Shown in pieces: positions 53,233-61,788 of a stretch of 64,000 bases of DNA. Numbering within the stretch: the stretch's first letter is position 1; each line of letters opens with the position of its first letter. Position numbers and translations under genes: made by a program. Source of the DNA: Methylobacterium currus (GTDB taxonomy: Bacteria; Pseudomonadota; Alphaproteobacteria; Rhizobiales; Beijerinckiaceae); assembly GCF_003058325.1 (NCBI RefSeq), contig NZ_CP028843.1:2204001-2268000 (forward strand), given 5' to 3'. The notes beneath the pieces are model-generated. The model did no database searches. It saw only the letters and a list, made by a program, of their open reading frames with translations, and had not been told where the DNA came from.

Positions 53233-54200
53233 TGGACATCGAGACGGTGATCGCGGCGGGCCTGCTCGCGGCGAGCGCGGTGTCGCTCGCCTCCGCGGTG
53301 GTGGTGCCGCTGCTGCCAAGCGAGGCGCGGGCCACCAAGCGCCAGCAGGCCCTGATCGGCCAGCGCCAGGCCGTCGAGCGCGTGCAGGCGGTGAGCCGCC
53401 GCGACCAGGTCGCCAAGAGCCTGAAGGAGATCGAGGACAAGGAGAAGAAGAAGAGCCGCGTCAGCCTCGAATTGCGGCTGACCCAGGCGGGCCTCACGAT
53501 CTCCAAGGGCCAGTTCTGCCTGTTCAGCGCGGTGGGCGGCTTCCTCGTCGGGGCCTTCGGGTTCGTGATGAGCGGCGATACGCTCCTGGCGCTCGGCCTC
53601 GCCTTCGCGGCGGGGCTCGGCGTGCCGCGCTGGCTGCTCTCCTACCTGCGCCAGCGCCGGATGAACCGCTTCATCCTGGAACTGCCCAACGCCATGGACG
53701 TGATCGTGCGCGGCATCCGTTCGGGCCTGCCGGTCGGCGATTGCCTGCGCATCATCGCCCGCGAGGCCCGGGAGCCGGTCAAGAGCGAGTTCCGGGCGAT
53801 GATCGAGGCCCAGGCCCTCGGCATCTCCCTCGGGGATGCGGTCGGCCGCCTCTACGAGCGGATGCCGGTGCCGGAGGCGAACTTCTTCGCCATCGTGATC
53901 GGCATCCAGCAGAAATCCGGCGGCAACCTCTCGGAGGCGTTGGGCAACCTCTCGCGGGTGCTGCGCGACCGGCGCAAGATGGCCGACAAGGTGAAGGCCG
54001 TCAGCATGGAGGCCAAGGCCTCGGCGGCGATCATCGCCTCCCTGCCCTTCGTGGTGGCCACCCTCGCCTACATCACCAGCCCCGACTACATCTCGCTGCT
54101 CTGGACGACCACGATCGGCCACATCGCGCTCGCCGGCTCCGGGGTGTGGATGCTCGTCGGCGTGTTCGTGATGAACCGGATGATCCGCTTCGACATCTGA
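53232..54200 (+). CDS. tadB: Tad pilus inner-membrane platform protein TadB
   Basis: A 322-residue type II secretion F-domain protein with a first membrane helix, a cytoplasmic part rich in charged residues (KEIEDKEKKKSRVSLELRL), and C-terminal helices. The F domain motif is LPNAMDVIVRGIRSGLPVGDCLRIIAREA. The ATG at 53232 overlaps the stop of the small frame upstream; a GTG one codon before is the alternative. Pairs with TadC. Confidence 0.93.
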   Translation: MDIETVIAAGLLAASAVSLASAVVVPLLPSEARATKRQQALIGQRQAVERVQAVSRRDQVAKSLKEIEDKEKKKSRVSLELRLTQAGLTISKGQFCLFSAVGGFLVGAFGFVMSGDTLLALGLAFAAGLGVPRWLLSYLRQRRMNRFILELPNAMDVIVRGIRSGLPVGDCLRIIAREAREPVKSEFRAMIEAQALGISLGDAVGRLYERMPVPEANFFAIVIGIQQKSGGNLSEALGNLSRVLRDRRKMADKVKAVSMEAKASAAIIASLPFVVATLAYITSPDYISLLWTTTIGHIALAGSGVWMLVGVFVMNRMIRFDI

Positions 54201-54314
54201 GCGGGCGGCGCCACTCCCGCGCCCGCCGCCGGACCGGCCCCCGAAGCCCCAGGCATTCCCGACGCCAAGGCACCTTTAACGCCAAGGCATTCCCGACGCT
54301 CCAGGAGGCGGCGC

Positions 54315-55277
54315 GTGCAGATCCTGTATCAGCTGACCGACCCCTATTTCCTCGGCGCGGCGCTCGCCGCGGTGGCCGCGGCGGCCACGGTCTTCACCCT
54401 GGCACAGCCGTTCCTGGAGCCCGACCGGCTCCGCCACCGCCTGAAGGGAGTGGGCAAGGAGCGCGACCGCATCCGCCTGCGCGAGCGCGAGCGCCTGAAC
54501 CAGAAGGCGTCCTTGCGCCAGGAGCCCAAGGCCTACATGAAGCGGGTGGTCGAGCGCCTGCATCTCGACGACTGGCTCGGCACCGAGAACGCCAAGAACA
54601 ACCTGATGATGGCGGGCTATCGCGGCCCTCAGGCCGAGATCGCCTTCCTGTTCTTCCGCCTGGTGATGCCGATCGCCCTGTTCGTCCTGTCGGTGTTCTA
54701 CCTCTTCGTGCTGGAGGTGCTGGACCAGCCAGCGCTGATCCGCTTCGGCCTGGTGGTGGTGGCGGCCTATCTCGGGATCAAGGCGCCGGAACTCTTCCTG
54801 CGCAACCAGACCGCCAAGCGCCGGGCGGTGATCCAGCGCAACTGGCCCGACACGCTCGACCTGCTGCTGATCTGCGTCGAGTCCGGCATGGCCGTCGAGG
54901 CGGCGTTCCGGCGCGTCGGCGTCGAGATCGCCGACCAGTGCATGACGCTGGCCGAGGAGATGGCGCTGACCACCGCCGAACTGTCGTATCTCACCGACCG
55001 GCGCGTCGCCTACGAGAACCTCGCCAACCGCACCGGGCTCGAATCGGTGAAGAACGTCACCACGGCGCTGATCCAGGCCGAGCGCTACGGCACCCCGGTC
55101 GGCCAAGCCCTGCGGGTGCTGGCCCAGGAGAGCCGCGACCAGCGCATGAACGAGGCCGAGAAGAAGGCCGCCGCCCTGCCGCCGAAGCTCACCGTGCCGA
55201 TGATCCTGTTCTTCCTGCCGGTGCTGTTCGTGGTGATCCTGACCCCCGCCATGGTGCAGGTGTTCAGCTCCAAGTAG
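54315..55277 (+). CDS. tadC: Tad pilus inner-membrane platform protein TadC
   Basis: A 320-residue paralogue of TadB. An N-terminal membrane helix (FLGAALAAVAAAATVFTLA) is followed by the F domain (LPNW-type motif here NWPDTLDLLLICVESGMAVEAAFRRV) and a last helix (MILFFLPVLFVVILTPAMVQVF). The GTG start has an AGGAGG ribosome site. It is the final gene of the plus-strand pilus operon; no tadD gene follows in this window. Confidence 0.93.
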   Translation: MQILYQLTDPYFLGAALAAVAAAATVFTLAQPFLEPDRLRHRLKGVGKERDRIRLRERERLNQKASLRQEPKAYMKRVVERLHLDDWLGTENAKNNLMMAGYRGPQAEIAFLFFRLVMPIALFVLSVFYLFVLEVLDQPALIRFGLVVVAAYLGIKAPELFLRNQTAKRRAVIQRNWPDTLDLLLICVESGMAVEAAFRRVGVEIADQCMTLAEEMALTTAELSYLTDRRVAYENLANRTGLESVKNVTTALIQAERYGTPVGQALRVLAQESRDQRMNEAEKKAAALPPKLTVPMILFFLPVLFVVILTPAMVQVFSSK

Positions 55278-55333
55278 GCCCCATCTCAGGCAGGCCCCAT
55301 CTCAGGCAGGTCTCATCTCGCTTAGGTCTCGCC

Positions 55334-56671
55334 TCACCGGCCTGCCCCGGGAAAGAACCGGTTCTCCGGCCTTGGCAGGCCGAGATGGTCGCGCAGGGTG
55401 GTGCCCTCGTATGCGGTGCGGAACAGGCCACGGCGTTGCAGCTCCGGCACCACCTTCCTGGTGAAGTCCTCCAGCCCCTGCGGCACGTCCGAGACCATGA
55501 TGTTGAAGCCGTCGCTGGCCCCGGCCTCGAGCCAGGCCTGCATCTCGTCGGCGATGGTAGCGGGCGTGCCGACCATCCCGAGGCCGGCATAGCCGCCGAG
55601 GCGCTGGGCCAGCTGCCGGACGGTCAGCCCCTCGCGCCGGGCCAGCGCGATCGCCCGCTCGCGCCCGGTCTTCGACTGGTTGGTCTCCGGGATCTCCGGC
55701 AGCGTCCCGTCGGGGTCGAAGGCCGAGGCGTCGACGCCGAGCGCGATCGACAGGGCCGCGACGGCGCTCGCCTCGTGCACCAGGCTGTCCAGGTGCGCGC
55801 GCTTCTCGCGCGCCTCCTCCACCGTGTCGCCCACCACCACGAAGCAGGCCGGCAGGATCTTGAGGTGGTCGGGATCGCGCCCCACCGCGACCATGCGGCC
55901 GCGCACGTCCTCGGCGAAACGCCGGCCGTCCTCGATGCTGCCGGCCGCCCCGAAGATCACCTCGGCGGTCTCGGCGGCGAGCTGGCGCCCGGCCTCGGAG
56001 GCGCCCGCCTGCACGATCACCGGCCAGCCCTGGACCGGCCGGGCGACGTTGAGGGGACCCCGCACCGAGAGATGGGGGCCCTGATGATCGAGCACGTGCA
56101 TCCGCTCGGGGTCGAAGAAGATCCCGCTCTCGACGTCGCGCAGGAAGGCGTCGTCGGAAAAGGAATCCCACAGGCCCTTCACCACCTCGACGAATTCGTG
56201 CGCCCGGTCGTAGCGGTCGCCATGCTCGGGATGGTGCTCCAGGCCGAAGTTCTTCGCCGCATCCGGGTTCGAGGTCGTCACCACGTTCCAGCCGGCGCGG
56301 CCCCCGCTCAGGTGGTCGAGGGAGGCGAAGCGCCGGGCGACGTGGAACGGCTGGTCGTAGGTGGTGGAGGCGGTGGCGATGAGCCCGATCCGCTCGGTCA
56401 CCACGGCGAGCGCCGGCAGCAGCGTCGCGGGATCGAACGAGGTCACGGTGGCCGAGCGCTTGAGCGCCTCGACCGGCATGTTCAGCACCGCGAGGTGGTC
56501 GGCCATGAAGAAGGCGTCGAACTTCGCCGCCTCGAGCTCTCTCGCGAAGCGGGCGAGATGGCGAAAGTTGAAGTTGGCGTCCGGCAGCCCGCCCGGATAG
56601 CGCCACCAGGCGGTGTGGATGCCGACCGGGCGCATGAAGGCGCCGAGATGAAGCCTGCGGTGTCGCGCCAT
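55334..56671 (-). CDS. NtaA/SnaA/DszA-type flavin-dependent monooxygenase 1
   Basis: A 445-residue bacterial luciferase-like enzyme of the group that uses FMNH2 supplied by a separate reductase. Family blocks include [38 protein letters not shown] and [18 protein letters not shown]. These enzymes oxidise chelators, sulfones, sulfonates and similar compounds. A second member lies at 58954, and a nitroreductase-type flavin enzyme is divergently transcribed 121 bases away. Substrate unknown. Confidence 0.9.
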   Translation of the reverse strand: [445 protein letters not shown]

Positions 56672-56792
56672 GTCGGGTTCCCCGGGCCGGCCCGTGCGGC
56701 CGTGCCGCCCCGATCTGGGATCGCCGCCCTGGTTAGTCAATGAATTTCGTGTACTACTTCCGTGGCCGGAACCGGCGCGAGACGAGGATCGA

Positions 56793-57614
56793 ATGAGCGA
56801 GACGGGACGAGGGAACGCCCTGAGGGCGCGCTACGGCGCGGAGACGATGCTCGACATCGCCTGGAACGACGTGATCGCGGGCCTCCTCGCCCACCGCACG
56901 GTGCGGGCGTTCCGGCCCGATCCGCTCCCCGAGGGAGCCCTGGAAACGCTCGTCGCCGCGGCGCAATCGGCCCCCAGCTCGTCGAACCTCCAGACCTGGA
57001 GCGTCGTCGCGGTCGAGGATGCAGCCACCAAGCGGCGCCTGTCCGAGGTGGCGCGCGGGCAGCGCCACGTCGCCGAGGCGCCCCTGGTGCTGGTCTGGCT
57101 CGCCGACCTGTCGCGCCTCGGCGCGATCGGGCGCGACCGGGACAGGCCGACGGACGGGCTCGACTACCTGGAGATGCTGATGGTCGGCGTGGTCGATGCC
57201 GCGCTGGCGGCCCAGAACGCCACGGTGGCGCTCGAATCCCTCGGCCTCGGCTCGGTCTATATCGGGGCGTTGCGCAACGATCCGGAGGCGGTGGCGGACC
57301 TCCTCGGCCTGCCGCCGAACGTGCTGGCGGTGTTCGGCCACTGCGTCGGCCGGCCCGATCCCGAGCGGCCCGCTGCCGTGAAGCCGCGCCTGCCGCAAGA
57401 GGTGGTGCTGCATCGCGGGCGCTACGACACCGCCCTGGCGACCGGGGCGATCGCGGCCTACGACGCCGCGATGGTGGACTTCCAGGCCGGGCAGCGGATG
57501 CCCGAGGTCGGCTGGAGCGAGGCCGCCCTGGAGCGGGTGCGCGGGCCGGGCTCGCTGAGCGGCCGTGACCGCTTGCGCGGGATCCTGGAACGCCGGGGCT
57601 TCGGGCTGAAGTAA
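56793..57614 (+). CDS. Nitroreductase-family NAD(P)H flavin oxidoreductase
   Basis: A 273-residue protein of the NfsA/FRP group. The FMN-binding motif HRTVRAFRPDPLPEGAL starts near residue 33 and the family stretch APSSSNLQTWSVVAV follows. Such enzymes reduce FMN or nitro compounds. With two FMNH2-dependent monooxygenases next to it, it may supply their reduced flavin. Start ATG at 56793. Confidence 0.88.
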   Translation: MSETGRGNALRARYGAETMLDIAWNDVIAGLLAHRTVRAFRPDPLPEGALETLVAAAQSAPSSSNLQTWSVVAVEDAATKRRLSEVARGQRHVAEAPLVLVWLADLSRLGAIGRDRDRPTDGLDYLEMLMVGVVDAALAAQNATVALESLGLGSVYIGALRNDPEAVADLLGLPPNVLAVFGHCVGRPDPERPAAVKPRLPQEVVLHRGRYDTALATGAIAAYDAAMVDFQAGQRMPEVGWSEAALERVRGPGSLSGRDRLRGILERRGFGLK

Positions 57615-57652
57615 CGCTTCGTCCACTCATCCGGACAGTTTTCCGTTGATCG

Positions 57653-57684
57653 CCCGTTTCGTTCTTCATAAAGAACGAAACGGG
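57653..57684. promoter_or_regulatory. Perfect 14-base inverted repeat upstream of the sulfur-amino-acid enzyme gene
   Basis: CCCGTTTCGTTCTT (57653-57666) and its exact complement (57671-57684) flank the loop CATA. It ends 26 bases before the TTG start. No T tract follows, so it is more like an operator or attenuator than a simple terminator of the nitroreductase gene, although that remains possible. Confidence 0.6.
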
Positions 57685-57710
57685 ACGCAGCGCGAGAGCA
57701 GGAGGGCGGC

Positions 57711-58892
57711 TTGCCAGATCAGAACTTGGCGGACGAGCACAGGCGGGCGGAGACGATCGCCGCCGCGAACGGGATCGGAACGGACACGGCCTTCGGCGCG
57801 GTGACCCCGCCGCTCTACCTCTCGACGACCTACACCTTCGCCGAGTTCGAGAAAGCGCGGGCCTACGACTACGCCCGCCTCGGCAACCCGACCCGCGACC
57901 AGCTCGCCGACACCTTGGGCAAGCTGGAGGGCGGGGCCCGCGCCGTCGTGGTGTCGAGCGGCATGGCGGCCCTCGACCTCGCCCTGTCGCCCTTGCGGCC
58001 CGGCGACCTGCTGGTGGCGCCGCACGATTGTTACGGCGGCACCCACCGGCTGCTCTCGATGCGCGCGGCGCGCGGCCATTACCGCGTCGCCTTCGTCGAC
58101 CAGACCGACGAGGCCGCGCTGACGGCCGCTCTCGCCGAGGGTGCCCGGATCGTCCTCACCGAGACGCCCAGCAACCCGCTGATGCGCATCACCGACCTGC
58201 GCCGCGTGGCGGCGCTGGCGAAGGCGGCGGGGGCCCTGTTCGTCGTCGACAACACCTTCCTGTCCCCGGCCCTGCAGCAGCCGCTGGCGCTCGGGGCCGA
58301 CCTCGTCGTCCACTCGACCACCAAGTTCATCAACGGCCATTCGGACGTGATCGGGGGCGCCGTGATCGCCGCCGATGCGGCGCTCGGCGACGAGCTTGCC
58401 GCCTGGGCCAACACCGTCGGGGTCACCGGCTCGCCCTTCGACGCCTACCTGACCCTGCGCGGCGTGCGCACGCTGTTTCCCCGCATCGAGCGCCAGAGCC
58501 GCAACGCCGCGGCCGTCGCGGCCTTCCTCGACGCGCATCCGGCGGTGGCCCGCGTCTATTATCCGGGCCTCGAGAACCATCCCGGCCACGCCGTCGCCAG
58601 GAGCCAGCAGAGCGGCTTCGGGGCGATGCTGAGCGCCGAGCTGGCCGGCGGGCGCGAGGCTGTGCGCCGGCTCGTCGGGGCTCTCCGGATCTTCAGCCTG
58701 GCCGAATCCCTCGGCGGGGTCGAGAGCCTGATCGCCCACCCGGTGACCATGACCCATGCGGCGATGGATCCGGAGGCGCGGGAGCGGGCCGGAGTCGGCG
58801 ACGGGCTGGTGCGGCTCTCGGTCGGGCTGGAGGCGGAAGCGGATCTCCTGGGCGATCTCGCCCGGGCGCTCGACGCGGTCGACCGCGGATGA
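57711..58892 (+). CDS. Cystathionine gamma-synthase/lyase-family PLP enzyme
   Basis: A 393-residue Cys/Met metabolism PLP enzyme. The PLP-binding lysine is K205 in HSTTKFINGHSDVIGG. Other family blocks are RLGNPTRDQLADTLGKLEGG, VSSGMAALDLAL and ETPSNPLMRI, and SLGGVESLIAHPVTMTH near the end. It could be a synthase, beta-lyase or gamma-lyase. The start is a TTG, read with a strong AGGAGGG site four bases upstream. Sits in a cluster with flavin monooxygenases, which suggests use of an organosulfur compound. Confidence 0.9.
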   Translation: MPDQNLADEHRRAETIAAANGIGTDTAFGAVTPPLYLSTTYTFAEFEKARAYDYARLGNPTRDQLADTLGKLEGGARAVVVSSGMAALDLALSPLRPGDLLVAPHDCYGGTHRLLSMRAARGHYRVAFVDQTDEAALTAALAEGARIVLTETPSNPLMRITDLRRVAALAKAAGALFVVDNTFLSPALQQPLALGADLVVHSTTKFINGHSDVIGGAVIAADAALGDELAAWANTVGVTGSPFDAYLTLRGVRTLFPRIERQSRNAAAVAAFLDAHPAVARVYYPGLENHPGHAVARSQQSGFGAMLSAELAGGREAVRRLVGALRIFSLAESLGGVESLIAHPVTMTHAAMDPEARERAGVGDGLVRLSVGLEAEADLLGDLARALDAVDRG

Positions 58893-58953
58893 CGCGCCGC
58901 GCGCGCCGAGCGCGCTAGATTCACGCCATCCGTCCCGCTATCCCGAGGGAGCG

Positions 58954-60294
58954 ATGACTCACGGTACGATGCGCCTCGGCGCCTTCTTCTACGCCACCGG
59001 CCACCACGTCGCCGGCTGGCGCCACCCGTCGAGCGAGGCCGATGGCGGGCTCGTCCTCGACCGCTACGTCGGCTGGGCCAAGCGGGCGGAAGCCGCGAAG
59101 TTCGACCTGATCTTCCTCGAGGACGGCACCGGCATCCGCGATGCCGATCTGCGCTCGAGCGAGCGCACCGCCCGCTCGGCCCATTTCGAGCCCGTCACCC
59201 TGCTGTCGGCCCTCGCGGCGGTCACGAGCCGGATCGGCCTCGTCGCCACCACCTCGACGAGCTTCAACGAGCCCTACAACGTCGCCCGCCGCTTCGCCTC
59301 CCTCGACCACCTCAGCGGGGGCAGGGCCGGCTGGAACCTCGTCACCTCCGCCACCGACCTGGAAGCGGCGAATTTCGGCAACGACACGATCGCGCGCCAC
59401 GCCGACCGCTACGAGCGGGCGGAGGAGTTCGTCGACGTCGTGCTGGGGCTGTGGAACACCTGGGACGACGACGCCGTCGTGATCGACAAGGCCTCGGGCC
59501 AGTTCTCGAAGCCCGACGGCTTCCGAACCCTCGACCACAAGGGCAAGCATTTCGAGGTCCGAGGGCCCCTCAACATCGCGCGCACGCCGCAGGGCCAGCC
59601 GGTGCTGGTCCAGGCCGGCTCGTCCGGCCCCGGCAGGGACCTGGCGGCGCGTACCGCCGAGATCGTGTTCACGGCCAACCAGACCCTCGACGAGGCGGTG
59701 GATTTCTATCGCGACCTGAAAGAGCGCATGGCCCGGTTCGGCCGCGCGCCCGACGACCTCAAGATCATGCCGGGGCTGTTTCCGGTGGTCGGCCGCACCG
59801 AAGCGGAAGCACGGGAGAAATTCGAGGAGTTGCAGGCGCTGATCGACCCGGTGGTGGGCCTGGCGCTGCTCAGCCGGATGGTCGGCCACGACCTCTCTGC
59901 CCACGACCCCGACGGCCCGGTGCCGGAGCTGCCCGAGACGGAAGGGGGCAAGTCGCGCCAGCAGCTGATGCTCGACCTCGCCCGCCGCGAGGGCCTGAGC
60001 CTGCGCCAGCTCTACCTGCGCATCGCCGGGGCGCGGGGCCACTCGCAGATCGTCGGCACGCCGGCGCAGATCGTCGACGAGATGGAGGCGCGGTTCCGGG
60101 CCGGCGGCGCCGACGGCTTCAACATCATGCCGCCGACCCTGCCGGGCGGTCTCGACGACTTCATCGAACTGGTCCTGCCCGAGTTGCGCCGCCGCGGCCT
60201 GTTCCGCACCGAGTACGAGGGCCGCACCCTGCGCTCCCATCTGGGCTCGCGCCCGCCGGCCGGCTACGGGCCGGGGCGGAGGATCGCGGGATAA
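58954..60294 (+). CDS. NtaA/SnaA/DszA-type flavin-dependent monooxygenase 2
   Basis: A 446-residue enzyme related to the one at 55334-56671: both share [18 protein letters not shown], a QAG(A/S)S motif and the ending RRGLFRT(A/E)YEG(T/R)TLR. It oxidises its substrate with FMNH2 and oxygen. It follows the PLP enzyme by 61 bases on the same strand and is followed by a strong terminator, so the two probably form one operon. Confidence 0.9.
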   Translation: [446 protein letters not shown]

Positions 60295-60333
60295 CGGTCT
60301 CGCCGGGACCTTGGCCGGGTTCCGCTGCGTTGG

Positions 60334-60367
60334 CCGTCCGGGCGATTGCCCGGACGGAGAGTTTTTT
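60334..60367 (+). terminator. Strong intrinsic terminator touching the next start codon
   Basis: CCGTCCGGGC (60334-60343) and GCCCGGACGG (60348-60357) form a perfect 10-base stem with loop GATT, followed by AGAG and TTTTTT (60362-60367). It ends two bases before the ATG at 60370. The GGAGAG ribosome site of the next gene overlaps the right arm, so the hairpin could also control that gene. Confidence 0.85.
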
Positions 60368-60369
60368 CG

Positions 60370-61584
60370 ATGACGAGACATGCCGGCGCCCGCCTCGGGC
60401 TCGCCCTGCTCCTGACGGCCGGCATCGCGCCGGTCGCGGCCCGGGCTCAAGGAGCCCCCGGGCAAGGCACGGCTCCTTCAGCCGCCGCCCGCCTCGACAA
60501 GGTCGCGAGCTTCGCCCACCAGGTCACCGGCGTCACGGTGGCGCGGGACGGCCGGATCTTCGTCAACTTCCCGCGCTGGAGCGAGGACGCCCCGGTCTCG
60601 GTGGCCGAGGTGAAGGACGGCAAGCCGGTGCCCTACCCGGATGCCGGCTGGAATTCCTGGCGCAACGCCCGCCAGGACGAGGTCGACCCCAAGACCCACT
60701 TCGTCTGCGTGCAGAGCGTGGTGGCGGATGCCCAGGACCGCCTCTGGGTGGTCGATGCCGCCGCCCCCGCGATGGGCGCGGTGGTCAAGGACGGGCCGAA
60801 GCTCGTGGGCATCGACCTCAAGACCAACCAGGTGATCAAGACGATCCCGTTCGACGCCACGACGGTGCTGCAGGCCTCCTACATCAACGACGTGCGGATC
60901 TCGCCCAACGGCAGGACCGCCTATCTCACCGATTCCGGCGCCGAGGGCGCCCTGATCGTCGTCGACCTCGACAGCGGGGCGGCCAAGCGCGTGCTCTCCG
61001 GCCACGCTTCGACCATGCCCGACAGAAGCGTGACCGTGACCTATGACGGCCAGCCCCTGCGCCGGCCGGACGGGCGCGGCGTCAATTTCTCGGCCGACGG
61101 CATCGCGCTCTCGCCGGACGGCAAGACGCTGTACTGGCAAGCCATCAAGGGCAAGACGCTCTACAGCCTGCCGACCGATGCGCTCACCGGCTGGGCCACC
61201 GCCTCCGTCGTGCCCGAGATGCTCACCGACCGGACGCTGGCGCCTAAGATCGTCACGGTCGGCGAGAACGGGCCGGCGGACGGCCTGCTGATCTCCCGCA
61301 AGGACGGCCGGATGTACGTGACCTCGCCGCAGGACGACGCGGTGAAGGTGCGCGACCTCGCCCATAGCGGCGCCGGGCTGACCACCCTGGTCCAGGACAA
61401 GCAGCTGCGCTGGCCCGACACCTTCAGCGAGGGGCCGGACGGCACGATCTACGTCACCACCTCGCACATCCAGGACTCGGCCGACTACAAGCCCGGCGCC
61501 CCGATCAGCCTGCCGACGGAGCTGTGGGCGATCCGGACGGGACCGGCGGCGACGGGATCGACGGGGGCCGGGCCGGTCAGGTGA
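60370..61584 (+). CDS. Exported MRJP/SMP-30-like beta-propeller protein
   Basis: A 404-residue protein with a signal peptide (LGLALLLTAGIAPVAARAQ). The mature part matches the major royal jelly/L-dopachrome tautomerase-related propeller family (GVTVARDGRIFVNFPRW, YINDVRISPNGRTAYLTDSG, GIALSPDGKTLYWQAIKG). Homologs are often annotated as gluconolactonase-like; the metal site is not certain. The start codon directly follows a strong terminator, so it must have its own control or depend on readthrough. Confidence 0.85.
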   Translation: MTRHAGARLGLALLLTAGIAPVAARAQGAPGQGTAPSAAARLDKVASFAHQVTGVTVARDGRIFVNFPRWSEDAPVSVAEVKDGKPVPYPDAGWNSWRNARQDEVDPKTHFVCVQSVVADAQDRLWVVDAAAPAMGAVVKDGPKLVGIDLKTNQVIKTIPFDATTVLQASYINDVRISPNGRTAYLTDSGAEGALIVVDLDSGAAKRVLSGHASTMPDRSVTVTYDGQPLRRPDGRGVNFSADGIALSPDGKTLYWQAIKGKTLYSLPTDALTGWATASVVPEMLTDRTLAPKIVTVGENGPADGLLISRKDGRMYVTSPQDDAVKVRDLAHSGAGLTTLVQDKQLRWPDTFSEGPDGTIYVTTSHIQDSADYKPGAPISLPTELWAIRTGPAATGSTGAGPVR

Positions 61585-61599
61585 GCGCCCGGAGCAAGC

Positions 61600-61624
61600 C
61601 CTCTCCCCTTCTGCGGGGGAGAGG
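61600..61624 (+). terminator. Hairpin after the beta-propeller gene
   Basis: CCTCTCCCC (61600-61608) pairs with GGGGAGAGG (61616-61624), a perfect 9-base stem with a 7-base loop, 15 bases after the stop. The same CTCTCCC core is seen in the hairpin at 25231-25252. Confidence 0.5.
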
Positions 61625-61788
61625 TCGTTCCAGGCCCGCGCAACCCAACGTAAAGGGAAAACACCCTTCCACCGCCCGCGGCGCTACAACCCCCTGGAAA
61701 TGACCGGCAACCTGTGCTGGATATCCCAGCGTAGCAGCCGCGGAACGCGCAGACGCGTCGTCGGCCAATCCGGGGACGCAGTCTCGTC

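Noticed and set aside
53741..56743. 1000-codon plus-strand open frame across tadB, tadC and the monooxygenase gene
   Set aside because: It is antisense or out of frame to three well-supported genes and has no recognisable domain.
57653..57684. Terminal inverted repeat of a mobile element
   Set aside because: The arms are only 4 bases apart and there is no transposase or target duplication nearby.
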